A stretch of 64,000 nt of DNA from an uncultured Chloroflexota bacterium. Its GTDB lineage: Bacteria; Chloroflexota; Anaerolineae; Anaerolineales; Anaerolineaceae. Both the position numbers and the translations under genes were made by a program. Under the pieces are notes generated by a model. It ran no database searches. It saw nothing but the letters and a program-made list of their open reading frames with translations, and had not been told where the DNA came from. Positions 9,767 to 18,552 of the stretch are shown in pieces. Where the stretch lies: positions 62,001 through 126,000 of the forward strand of contig CADACE010000001.1 of the NCBI GenBank assembly GCA_902786265.1, in the 5' to 3' direction. Each line of letters opens with the position of its first letter. Positions within the stretch are counted from its first letter, which is position 1.

Positions 9767-10879
9767 TTATTTAACAAAAATAAGCTCATAATTCCGGCTG
9801 CCGATACCGATCTTTTCCCCATGCTCGACCTGCGTATGCCAGTCGGTATTCGGATGCGCACCGATAAAATGATCCTCATGGTCCCGGGTCGGCAGATCCG
9901 TCAGCCAGGTGTTGCTCAGCAGAGGCTGCTGATTGACAGCGTCCGCACAGGCGACATCGATTGCTACCGGGTCGAAGGAAGCAAACATCCCGACATTCGG
10001 GATAAGGGAAGCATCATTTTCACTGTGGCAGTCACAGTTCGGCGTGACATCCCGCACAATATTGATATGAAAATTCGGGCGGTTCTGGATCACAGCCTTG
10101 GCATATTCCGCGATTTTATAATTCAGCCTCGCGGCAGTCGTATCCGCACCCTGCGCGATGGCATCCGTCGGGCAGACCCCGATGCAGCGTCCGCAGCCGA
10201 CACACTTGTCATGATCGATAAAAGTCTTCCCGTCAACGATCGTCTGCGCGTTATGGGCACAGGCTTTTGAACACATACCGCAGACAATACATTTTTCCGG
10301 GATCACATGCGGTTTTTCATCAGAGTGCATTTCCATTTTTCCCGCGCGGGAACCGCAGCCCATCCCCAAATTCTTCAGCGCACCGCCAAACCCGGCCTGC
10401 TCGTGACCTTTGAAATGGTTCAGTGAGATGATGATATCCGCGTCCATGATAGCACGGCCGATCTTGGCATTTTTGACATATTCGCCGTTGACAGGGACCT
10501 CAATATCATCTGTTCCTTTCAAACCATCGGCGATGATGAGATGGCAGTTGGTGCTGAAGGGAGAAAATCCGTTCATGTAAGCGGCTTCCATGTGTTCCAG
10601 AGCGTTCTTGCGTCCGCCGACATACAGCGTATTGCAATCGGTAAGGAAAGGTTTCCCGCCCTGCTGTTTGATCAGATCAACGACAGTCCGCGCGTAATTC
10701 GGTCGAAGAAACGCAAGGTTGCCCGGTTCGCCGAAATGGATCTTAATCGCCACAAATTTGTTGTTGAAGTCAATATCCAGCATTCCCGCTTTTTTGATCA
10801 GCCGCTCCAGCTTGCACTGAATGCTGTCTCCGAAGACCTTTGTGCGGAAATCAGTAAAATATACCTTTGAAGGTTCCAT
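9767..10879 (-). CDS. DUF362 protein with two 4Fe-4S ferredoxin motifs
   Basis: About 370 residues. A DUF362 domain surrounds a ferredoxin module with two Cys clusters, CIVCGMCSKACAH and CVGCGRCIGVCP, each ending in a further Cys, enough for two [4Fe-4S] clusters. The family is widespread in anaerobes but its reaction is not established. I chose ATG 10879 because AAAGGAG lies 6 nt upstream; an in-frame start at 10906 would add nine residues without a ribosome site. The first cluster has CAH where CPV/CPT is usual, so one ligand position may be altered. It is a single gene between a bidirectional terminator and an unrelated neighbour. Confidence 0.88.
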   Translation of the reverse strand: MEPSKVYFTDFRTKVFGDSIQCKLERLIKKAGMLDIDFNNKFVAIKIHFGEPGNLAFLRPNYARTVVDLIKQQGGKPFLTDCNTLYVGGRKNALEHMEAAYMNGFSPFSTNCHLIIADGLKGTDDIEVPVNGEYVKNAKIGRAIMDADIIISLNHFKGHEQAGFGGALKNLGMGCGSRAGKMEMHSDEKPHVIPEKCIVCGMCSKACAHNAQTIVDGKTFIDHDKCVGCGRCIGVCPTDAIAQGADTTAARLNYKIAEYAKAVIQNRPNFHINIVRDVTPNCDCHSENDASLIPNVGMFASFDPVAIDVACADAVNQQPLLSNTWLTDLPTRDHEDHFIGAHPNTDWHTQVEHGEKIGIGSRNYELIFVK

Positions 10880-11134
10880 ACTAAACTCCTTTGGAATGAT
10901 AAACAAAATAATAAGTACTTAAATAAAATAATACACCAATATTTTAACAGGGATTTGAAAACAAGAGGGTTAGTGTCATTTTATAATCAGAGAAAAAATC
11001 ACAGGCGTTACAGAATTTCAGCAAATCAGGAAACTATTAACAATACGGCTTCGCATCATGAATGCAGCCCAGCTTTATAGGCAGAATCAGTGATGACCAC
11101 TGACTACTAGCGATCGCTGAATGCTTATCTACGC

Positions 11135-12301
11135 TTACTGCACCCTGCGCAAAAAGCGTTTGTACCATTTATTCTCTGCCGCTTCCGCGGGAACAGCTTC
11201 AGAAAGCAGGCGCAGACAATAGTCCATATCGTATTTGTATTGGAGAAAAGAATAAGCCTTCAGATTCCCGATATAGGCAGCGACAGCTTCGTCCTGGACC
11301 CAGTCGATCCCCACTTCATCCTGAAAACGGTCGCCGAATAGTTCTTTGATGCATTCTGAAGCGAAATGGCAGCCTGCCATTGAATCCTCTACACACTCCA
11401 GAAGCAGGGACGGATCATGGCTGTTCAGGATCCGCGTCTCGAGATTGGTAAGCACTGTTTTCCAGGGATTTTTCGCGTCATCATCAAAAGCGAGCGAATT
11501 CTGGAAAGCCTGCTTGCACGCTTCCTTCAGGTTGTGCGGCGAATAAACACGTCTGGCAATTAATCGGGAAAAGGCTTCAGCCCGCAGATCCTCACGATAA
11601 GCTTTCTGGTAGATACGGTCCAGTTCCGAAGTCTTCTGAAAATAATCCAGGTTGACCTTCGCGTCTTTCTGCGTCTCTTTCAAAACGATATTCAGATAGC
11701 GCTCATGCCATTCATTGGCTTTTCCATCATCAGGTTTTGACCGCAGCAGCTCATCAAAACGGCGGAACGCTTCGGTGATGATAAACCGTTCGGAAGTACC
11801 GCCCATAATATCCAGCAGAATATCCGGGTCATCAATGCTGCGGATCGCGGTCTTCCGCGCTCCGGCTTTTTCGCCCTTTTCCGCGATCTCTTTCAGATCC
11901 TTCGGGTCTTTTATTTTATAAACGGCCTTTGCCTGTTCCCAGCCGCTCTCGCTCATCGCGATTTTCTTGAGCAGCTCCTGGTTTTCCAGCTGCGCGATCG
12001 CTTCCCCGTCCGCCGGATAACAGGATCGCATCATGGCGATTTCCGTAAGAATATTTTCATCCCTGATTTTGTTAATAGCAGCTTTGCGGGCATCAAAAGC
12101 AGAATCCTGAGTGATCACGATTTCCCACAGGATCTGTTCATCCCCGATTTTTCCTACAGCTGCGCAGCGGACTTCCGACAAGGGAGCATTTAAAGCAATA
12201 TTCCGCAGCTTCTTCGGATCACGGATAACATTCACCATGTCCAAAGCTTCTTCCAGAAGTTCAGGTTTGCTTGTTTTCCAAATCGGTTCAAATAATGACA
12301 T
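11135..12301 (-). CDS. Uncharacterised HEAT-like repeat protein
   Basis: 388 residues, with no signal peptide or membrane segment. The N-terminal half (about residues 5-170) is built from repeats of roughly 22-26 residues with the pattern D-x-x-x-L-x-x-I-A followed by A-A-x-x-K-I, for example LRNIALNAPLSEVRCAAVGK and LTEIAMM. This predicts an alpha-solenoid like HEAT/armadillo scaffolds. The C-terminal half is helical and not recognised. It is divergent from the exporter operon at 12592, and the 290-bp spacer contains a perfect 68-bp palindrome. A scaffold or protein-binding role is the only thing the fold suggests; no function is assigned. Confidence 0.7.
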   Translation of the reverse strand: MSLFEPIWKTSKPELLEEALDMVNVIRDPKKLRNIALNAPLSEVRCAAVGKIGDEQILWEIVITQDSAFDARKAAINKIRDENILTEIAMMRSCYPADGEAIAQLENQELLKKIAMSESGWEQAKAVYKIKDPKDLKEIAEKGEKAGARKTAIRSIDDPDILLDIMGGTSERFIITEAFRRFDELLRSKPDDGKANEWHERYLNIVLKETQKDAKVNLDYFQKTSELDRIYQKAYREDLRAEAFSRLIARRVYSPHNLKEACKQAFQNSLAFDDDAKNPWKTVLTNLETRILNSHDPSLLLECVEDSMAGCHFASECIKELFGDRFQDEVGIDWVQDEAVAAYIGNLKAYSFLQYKYDMDYCLRLLSEAVPAEAAENKWYKRFLRRVQ

Positions 12302-12384
12302 ATGTCAGGCTCCCTGCCTGATATTATATACCATTTGCAAGAACTTTTCCGTTTTCGAAAGCCAGGCTGTGAGCCTTTCAGCCT

Positions 12385-12452
12385 GTGGGACAGAAGCACC
12401 TGATACAAGTGTCCCAGGTCTGGGACACTTGTATCAGGTGCTTCTGTCCCAC
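12385..12452. repeat. Dispersed palindromic repeat, copy 2 (perfect 33-bp arms)
   Basis: Two perfectly complementary 33-nt arms are separated by 2 nt. Each arm reads GTGGGACA, a 4-nt variable spacer, the core CACCTGATACAAG and TGTCCC. It lies in the divergent spacer between the genes starting at 12301 (-) and 12592 (+), so it is not a simple terminator. Confidence 0.95.
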
Positions 12453-12591
12453 TCCGTAACATCCGTAAGGGGAATCGGAGCAAAAGCGGAAAAATTCGGT
12501 ATTATTAAATGTTATTGATTTTTCAATTTATTTCCGGCTGAAGCCGGAAATTGCTTCTGATAAAATTGATTCGGATAGAGGTGACGGGTAT

Positions 12592-14388
12592 ATGGTACGA
12601 AGACTGCTTTCCTGTGTACGGGAATACAAGAAGCTTTCAATACTGACATTTTGCCTGATGGTCGGGGAGGTACTGATCGAGTGCCTGATTCCTTTCATCA
12701 CGGCGGAGCTGGTCAACCGGATGAAGGGCGACCTGGAGATCAGCCGACTGCTGACGATAGGCGTAACGCTGGTGCTGATGGCGCTGGTTTCGCTCACCTG
12801 CGGCGGGCTGGCGGGATATACCAGCGCAAAGGCAAGCGAGGGATTCGCGAAGAACCTGCGTTCTGACCTGTTTGACCGCATCCAGAGCTTTTCCTTTCAG
12901 AATATCGACAGGTTCTCATCAACATCGCTGGTCACCCGGCTTACGACGGATGTGGCCAATGTCCAGATGTCTTACATGATGATCATCCGCACAGCAGTCC
13001 GCTCTCCGCTGATGCTGGTATTCGCGGTCATTATGGCCTTTATTATGGGCGGGAAGCTGGCGGCAACTTTTGTTTTTGTGCTGCCGGCCATGGTAATCGG
13101 TCTCATTTTCATCACCCGCAAAGCCATGCCTGCCTTCCGCCGGGTTTTCCGAAAGTACGACAAATTGAATGAATCGGTCGAGGAAAACGTACGCGGGATG
13201 CGGGTCGTCAAGGGTTTTTCCCGTGAAGAATATGAAAAGCAAAAGTTCAAGAAGGCTGCTGACGATATCTGCAATGATTTCACCAAAGCCGAACGCATCG
13301 TCGCGCTCAATGATCCGCTGATGCAGATCTGCTGGTATTTCAACATGGTCTTCATCCTGACCGTAGGTTCCAAACTGATCATCGAAAGCCGCGGACTGGA
13401 CCTGGATGTGGGACAAATTTCCGCCATGCTGACTTACGGTATCCAGGTGCTGATGTCCCTGCAGATGATCTCCATGATCTACGTCATCATCACCATCTCA
13501 CTGGAATCCATGCGCCGTATTCACGAAGTGCTGCAGGAGCAGCCCGGCCTGACCAACCCGGAAAACCCGGTTATGGAAGTCAGGGACGGCTCGATCGATT
13601 TCAACAATGTGAGCTTCAAATATTCTGAAAAGTCTGAAAAATTTGCCCTCGCGGATGTGAACCTGCACATTGATTCAGGCATGACCGTTGGCATCATCGG
13701 CGGTACCGGGTCTTCCAAGTCATCCCTGGTACAGATGATCCCGCGGCTTTATGACACTACCGAAGGACAGGTCCTTGTGGGCGGAGTCAATGTGAAAAAT
13801 TACGACCTGGTCACCCTGCGGGATTCGGTCGCCATGGTGCTGCAGAAAAATCAGCTTTTCTCCGGGACCATCAAAGAAAACCTGCGCTGGGGGAATGAAG
13901 ACGCCACCGATGAGGAACTGGTGGAAGCCTGCAAACTCGCACAGGCGGACGAGTTCATCTCCTCTTTCCCGAAGTGTTACGACACCTTTATCGAACAGGG
14001 CGGTACGAATGTCTCCGGCGGACAGAAGCAGCGTCTCTGCATTGCCCGCGCGCTGCTGAAAAAGCCAAAGATCCTGATCCTGGATGACTCCACCAGCGCG
14101 GTAGACACCCGCACCGACGCGATGATCCGCAAGGGGATGGCGTCCTATATTCCGGAGACGACCAAGATCATCATCGCGCAGCGCATCGCTTCCGTGCAGG
14201 AGGCGGATATGATCATCGTGATGGATAACGGCCGGATCGTCACCACCGGCACGCACAAAGAGCTGATGGAATCAAGCCCGATCTATCGGGAGACATATGA
14301 GCAGCAGACAAGCGGTCAGAATGCAGCGGTCAGTGAGCCGAAGCCGGCCGGAAATGTGAAAATCTCTGCGGAAGGAGCGGCGGCGTAA
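12592..14388 (+). CDS. Heterodimeric ABC exporter, subunit 1 (degenerate ATP site)
   Basis: 598 residues: six-helix type IV exporter membrane domain (about 1-310) and a nucleotide-binding domain. Walker A is GGTGSSKSS near residue 370, and the signature is NVSGGQKQRL. After Walker B the catalytic Glu is replaced by Asp (LILDDSTSAVD), and the switch His is replaced by Gln (IIIAQRIASV). This is the pattern of the non-catalytic half in LmrCD, BmrCD and TM287/288-type exporters. The partner gene begins 3 bp downstream and carries intact residues. GAGGTGA precedes the ATG. Substrates of the family include drugs, lipids and peptides; none can be chosen here. A paralogous pair lies at 32724-36382. 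Confidence 0.93.
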   Translation: MVRRLLSCVREYKKLSILTFCLMVGEVLIECLIPFITAELVNRMKGDLEISRLLTIGVTLVLMALVSLTCGGLAGYTSAKASEGFAKNLRSDLFDRIQSFSFQNIDRFSSTSLVTRLTTDVANVQMSYMMIIRTAVRSPLMLVFAVIMAFIMGGKLAATFVFVLPAMVIGLIFITRKAMPAFRRVFRKYDKLNESVEENVRGMRVVKGFSREEYEKQKFKKAADDICNDFTKAERIVALNDPLMQICWYFNMVFILTVGSKLIIESRGLDLDVGQISAMLTYGIQVLMSLQMISMIYVIITISLESMRRIHEVLQEQPGLTNPENPVMEVRDGSIDFNNVSFKYSEKSEKFALADVNLHIDSGMTVGIIGGTGSSKSSLVQMIPRLYDTTEGQVLVGGVNVKNYDLVTLRDSVAMVLQKNQLFSGTIKENLRWGNEDATDEELVEACKLAQADEFISSFPKCYDTFIEQGGTNVSGGQKQRLCIARALLKKPKILILDDSTSAVDTRTDAMIRKGMASYIPETTKIIIAQRIASVQEADMIIVMDNGRIVTTGTHKELMESSPIYRETYEQQTSGQNAAVSEPKPAGNVKISAEGAAA

Positions 14389-14390
14389 TT

Positions 14391-16307
14391 ATGGAAAACA
14401 AGAGACCTCAAATTAAAACCAACAGCATCAAGCGGCTGCTCACCATGCTTTATAAGGCTTATCCGGTAATGCTCCCGATCGTCGGGGTGTGTATCGTCAT
14501 CGCGGCGGTCACGGCGGCCCTACCTGCCATCTTCCAGCAGAAGATCTATTCCGTTATCGGGGAATGGGTCGAAAGCGGTGACTGGGCAGGGGCTTCCAAA
14601 CAGATCTATCCGCTGGTGACCACACTCGCCATATTCTACATCATTTCCATGATAGCCGGTTTTGCCCGCTCCCAGATGATGGCTGTCATCACGCAGGGCT
14701 TCCTGAACAAAATGCGCCAGGAGATGTTCGCGAAAATGCAGAACCTGCCGGTGAAGTATTTCGACACCAACAAGCACGGCGATATCATGTCCCACTACAC
14801 CAACGATATCGACACACTGCGGCAGCTGATCTCCCAGGCACTCCCTACCATCATCCGCTGTACCATCCTTTTGACAGCCGTGATGTGCATCATGCTCTAT
14901 TACAGCCTGTGGATGACGCTGGTCGTCCTGCTGGGCGTCTTTGCCATGCTGAAGATCACCAAAAAAGTCGGCAGCGGTTCAGCGAAGTATTTCATCCGCC
15001 AGCAGAAATCCGTCGGGATCACCGAGGGATTTGTCCAGGAAATGATGACCGGGCAGAAGGTGGTCAAGGTCTTCAATCACGAGGAACGCAGCCGGGCCGA
15101 TTTCAAAAAGGACAACGATGACCTTTTTGAGGACGCTTTCCGCGCCCACGCCTACGCGAACGTGCTCGGACCGATCATCAACAACATCGGCAACACACTT
15201 TATGTGACGATTGCCGTGGTCGGCGGCATTCTGCTGCTGAGCCATACACCGAATATCGGCATCATTTCCCTGGTCAAAGGCTCTGTCGCGGTACTTTCCA
15301 TCGATATCGTCATCCCGTTCCTGAACATGGCCAAGCAGTTCACCGGGAACGTCAACCAGGTCGCGCAGCAGATCAATTCCATCGCCATGGCTATCGCCGG
15401 TGCGGAACGTATCTTCGAGCTGATCGATGAGGAGCCGGAGACAGATGAGGGCTATGTCACCCTGGTCAACGCGGTGATCGATAACGAAGGGAACATCACA
15501 GAGACTGAAGAGCGGACCGGAAAATGGGCATGGAAGCACCCGCATCACGACGGAACCCTGACCTACACAGAGCTGAAAGGTGATATCGTGATGATGGACG
15601 TGGACTTTGCCTACGTGACCGGCAAACCCGTCCTTCATGACATCAGCCTTTACGCCAAACCGGGGCAGAAGGTCGCTTTTGTCGGAGCTACCGGCGCGGG
15701 AAAGACCACCATCACCAACCTCATCAACCGCTTCTATGACATCGAAGACGGCAAGATCCGCTATGATAACATCAATATCAATAAGATCAAAAAGGCGGAC
15801 CTGCGCAACTCCCTCGGGCTGATCTTGCAGGATACGAACCTTTTCACCGGCACCGTGATGGAAAACATCCGCTACGGGAACCTGGAAGCGAGCGACGAGG
15901 AATGCATTGAGGCAGCCCGTCTGGCCGGCGCGGATGATTTCATCACCCGTCTGCCTTCAGGTTATGATACCATGCTGGAAAACAACGGGGAAAACCTTTC
16001 CCAGGGTCAGCGGCAGCTGCTGGGCATTGCCCGTGCCGCCGTGGGTGATCCGCCGGTGATGATCATGGACGAGGCGACCTCTTCCATCGATACCCGCACC
16101 GAGCGCATCGTGCAGCAGGGTATGGATAAGCTGATGGAGGGAAGGACTGTCTTCGTTATCGCCCATCGTCTGTCTACCGTGCAGAATTCCAACGTCATCA
16201 TGGTGCTGGATCACGGGCGCATTATCGAACGCGGCAGCCACGATGACCTGATCGCGCAGCAGGGGCAGTATTACCAGCTGTATACCGGCGCGTTTGAGCT
16301 CGAGTAA
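14391..16307 (+). CDS. Heterodimeric ABC exporter, subunit 2 (catalytic ATP site)
   Basis: 638 residues with an exporter membrane domain, then a family-typical insert of about 60 residues (345-405, ERTGKWAWKHP) before the nucleotide-binding domain. Walker A is GATGAGKTT near residue 432, the signature is LSQGQRQLL, Walker B continues MDEATSSID with the catalytic Glu, and the switch His is present in VIAHRLSTV. It therefore supplies the active Walker B and switch residues that subunit 1 lacks. The two genes are 2 nt apart, and a ribosome site GGAGC overlaps the end of the first gene. A terminator follows at 16315. Confidence 0.93.
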   Translation: MENKRPQIKTNSIKRLLTMLYKAYPVMLPIVGVCIVIAAVTAALPAIFQQKIYSVIGEWVESGDWAGASKQIYPLVTTLAIFYIISMIAGFARSQMMAVITQGFLNKMRQEMFAKMQNLPVKYFDTNKHGDIMSHYTNDIDTLRQLISQALPTIIRCTILLTAVMCIMLYYSLWMTLVVLLGVFAMLKITKKVGSGSAKYFIRQQKSVGITEGFVQEMMTGQKVVKVFNHEERSRADFKKDNDDLFEDAFRAHAYANVLGPIINNIGNTLYVTIAVVGGILLLSHTPNIGIISLVKGSVAVLSIDIVIPFLNMAKQFTGNVNQVAQQINSIAMAIAGAERIFELIDEEPETDEGYVTLVNAVIDNEGNITETEERTGKWAWKHPHHDGTLTYTELKGDIVMMDVDFAYVTGKPVLHDISLYAKPGQKVAFVGATGAGKTTITNLINRFYDIEDGKIRYDNININKIKKADLRNSLGLILQDTNLFTGTVMENIRYGNLEASDEECIEAARLAGADDFITRLPSGYDTMLENNGENLSQGQRQLLGIARAAVGDPPVMIMDEATSSIDTRTERIVQQGMDKLMEGRTVFVIAHRLSTVQNSNVIMVLDHGRIIERGSHDDLIAQQGQYYQLYTGAFELE

Positions 16308-16314
16308 AAAAACT

Positions 16315-16362
16315 GCCCCGCAGCTGACAGGCTTTTGCCTTATCAGACTGCGGGGCTGGCTA
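16315..16362 (+). terminator. Terminator of the first ABC exporter operon
   Basis: GCCCCGCAG pairs with CTGCGGGGC around a 24-nt loop. It is flanked by an A-run on the left and a weak T-rich stretch on the right, so it may serve the convergent nanA gene as well. Confidence 0.7.
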
Positions 16363-16385
16363 TTTAAATTTGCACGCTGATTCTG

Positions 16386-17318
16386 TTATCCTTCGCGTAT
16401 TTTCGTCACAATATCGAGACCGATATTCTCATTTTCGTCGACTTCCATCAGCCGCTGAATCAGATGCCGCTCTTCATCCTCGCTGAAATTGGAGAAGGGA
16501 CGTCTTGCATAACCGGCAGGGATCCCGGCGGCACGCAGCCAAACCTTCACACAGGCCATCATGGAACCGCTCTCAACACCGATGGAGATCACATGCAGCG
16601 CTTTGCGCTGAAGCTCAGCTGCCTCTTTTACATCAGAGCGTTTGACCGCGTCCCAGATGCGCAGATAAAGATCCTGGATCACATTATAAAATGTCCCGAT
16701 GATGCCATCCACGCCGAGCGCGATATTGGAGGAGCCCAGTTCATCACAGCCGCCATAGATTTGGAAGCCTTCCTTGCAGGCATCGCGGATCTGTGTGACT
16801 TCATAAAGAGCGGTCCCGGTATATTTCACACCTTTCACGTTGTCGATCTCTGCCAGCCGTTTGATCATGTCGACCGTCAGCAATCCTGCCAGAGGGACGT
16901 TGTAGACGATCAGCGGCAGGTCGGTCGATCCGGCGATATCCCGGTAATAGCCGAAGATCTGGTCCTGTGTGTATCTGAAATAAAAAGGCGGTACACTGGA
17001 GATACCCGCGGCACCGACACTCTGGGCGTGTTCGGCAAGGGCGATGGACTCCCGGGTGGACATGGCACCGATATGGACCACCACCGGAAGAGCGCCATTT
17101 ACCTCGTCCATCACGATCTCCACCTGGCGCTTCCGTTCCTCCGAATTCATCAGGAAGGATTCGCCGGTGGACCCGGTGATATACAACCCACCGATATCAT
17201 AGGACATCATATGACGGACAAAAGCCCGCGTTCCTGCTTCATCCGGCCGTTCGTCTTTATCGAATACAGAAATCGCCGCCGGAATAACACCTTTGAAATT
17301 TTCAATTGACTGTTTCAT
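16386..17318 (-). CDS. nanA: N-acetylneuraminate lyase (DapA/NanA family aldolase)
   Basis: Cleaves sialic acid to N-acetylmannosamine and pyruvate, if the assignment is right. The 310-residue protein is a class I aldolase barrel with the carboxylate-binding GSTGE (49-53), catalytic Tyr139 in YNVP and Schiff-base Lys165 in KGVKYTG. The Lys position equals that of E. coli NanA. GSTGES and KYTG fit the lyase subgroup better than DapA, which usually carries GTTGE and KEAT/KEAS. It is the last gene of a run of minus-strand genes that includes a ROK kinase and a peptide-type transporter, and it is separated from them by a terminator. A related keto-acid aldolase cannot be excluded. Confidence 0.82.
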   Translation of the reverse strand: MKQSIENFKGVIPAAISVFDKDERPDEAGTRAFVRHMMSYDIGGLYITGSTGESFLMNSEERKRQVEIVMDEVNGALPVVVHIGAMSTRESIALAEHAQSVGAAGISSVPPFYFRYTQDQIFGYYRDIAGSTDLPLIVYNVPLAGLLTVDMIKRLAEIDNVKGVKYTGTALYEVTQIRDACKEGFQIYGGCDELGSSNIALGVDGIIGTFYNVIQDLYLRIWDAVKRSDVKEAAELQRKALHVISIGVESGSMMACVKVWLRAAGIPAGYARRPFSNFSEDEERHLIQRLMEVDENENIGLDIVTKIREG

Positions 17319-17465
17319 TTATCATACCTTTTGAGGGTCTGTGATTTTGTTTTTCTCTTCATCCCAATTAGACAATATAAATATTTTCTCTTACATTTTC
17401 CATAATAATTATACACTTATGTGGAAAGAATTATCAATAATTCTCCTTCCATCTGTTGTATAAAA

Positions 17466-17494
17466 TATGCCGGAAAAGCAGCTTTTCCGGCATA
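17466..17494 (-). terminator. Terminator of the Dpp/Sat-type transporter operon
   Basis: TATGCCGGAAAAGC and its exact complement face each other across one base, giving a stem of about 12 bp with a 5-nt loop. TTTTATAC follows on the minus strand. It lies 42 nt after the stop codon of the gene ending at 17536. Confidence 0.8.
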
Positions 17495-17535
17495 AATATA
17501 TTACACATTAAATCCAGTGTCTGAAGCCAATTGGC

Positions 17536-18552
17536 TTACCCCTGCTTACTGAGTGCTTCCTTCACCCTGTGACAGGAGACGAAGTGGCTGACTCCGTCGA
17601 TGACATACTCCTCCAGCACCGGACGTTCCGATTTACATTTTTCCATGCATTCCGGGCAGCGCGGGTGGAAGGTGCAGCCGGAAGGCGGATTGGCAGGCGA
17701 GGGTACATCTCCCTGCAGCGGGATGCGTTTCCGCTTCTTGGTCGGGTCCGCGATCGGAATGGCGCTCAGCAGCGCTTTGGTATAAGGATGCAGAGTGTTC
17801 GCAAAAAGCTCTTCGGATGTGGTCAGTTCCACGATCCGTCCCAGGTACATCACCGCGATCCGGTCTGCCAGATACTCCACCACGGACAGGTCATGGGTGA
17901 TGAAGATATAGGTCAGGTTCCGCTCTTCCTTGAGTTTATTCAACAGCTTCAGTACCTGTGCCTGAATGGAGACATCCAGCGCTGACACTGCCTCATCGCA
18001 GATGATCAGTTCCGGATCCACCGAAAGCGCCCGGGCGATTCCGATGCGCTGCCGCTGACCGCCGGAGAATTCATTGGGATAGCGGGTCATATAATCCCGG
18101 GGCAGGTTGACATCTTCCAGCAGAGCGCCGATCTTCTCGATCCGTTCCTTCTTGTCCTTCATCCCGAATTTAATGAGCGGATCTTCGAGAGAGCCGAAAA
18201 TAGTAAACGCAGGGTTCAGGGAAGAATAGGGATCCTGGAAGACGATCTGGATCTTCTTCCGTGCGTTATCCAGCTCTGCCCGGGAAAGCTTCCGCAGATC
18301 CTTGTATCCTTCCTCAAATTTATATTCCATGCTGCCTTCCGTAACCGGAACGAGCTGAAGAATGGATTTTCCAAGGGTGGATTTTCCACAGCCGGATTCC
18401 CCCACCAAACCGAGTGTCTCACCTTTATAGACATCCAGATTGATGTCATCCACCGCTTTCACATAACCGACGGTTCTTTTCAAAACCCCTTTCTTGATCG
18501 GGAAATAGGTTTTGGCATTTCTGACTTTGAGCAATATTTCTTTATTTTCCAT
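17536..18552 (-). CDS. Peptide-type ABC importer ATPase, OppF/DppF type
   Basis: 338 residues. Walker A is GESGCGKST, the signature is FSGGQRQRIGIARAL, and Walker B continues ICDEAVSALD with the catalytic Glu. The C-terminal Opp/Dpp extension has the Cys pattern CTFHPRCPECMEKC with a later CH, a probable Fe-S site of this subfamily. Its start overlaps the end of the upstream ATPase gene by 11 bp, indicating translational coupling. It is the last gene of the five-gene transporter run. The context with nanA and a ROK kinase resembles the SatABCD sialic acid importer of Haemophilus ducreyi, which belongs to this peptide family. Confidence 0.9.
   Translation of the reverse strand: MENKEILLKVRNAKTYFPIKKGVLKRTVGYVKAVDDINLDVYKGETLGLVGESGCGKSTLGKSILQLVPVTEGSMEYKFEEGYKDLRKLSRAELDNARKKIQIVFQDPYSSLNPAFTIFGSLEDPLIKFGMKDKKERIEKIGALLEDVNLPRDYMTRYPNEFSGGQRQRIGIARALSVDPELIICDEAVSALDVSIQAQVLKLLNKLKEERNLTYIFITHDLSVVEYLADRIAVMYLGRIVELTTSEELFANTLHPYTKALLSAIPIADPTKKRKRIPLQGDVPSPANPPSGCTFHPRCPECMEKCKSERPVLEEYVIDGVSHFVSCHRVKEALSKQG

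Noticed and set aside
12385..12452. Palindrome as a transcription terminator
   Set aside because: It lies between two divergent genes and has no T-run; other copies also occur away from gene ends.
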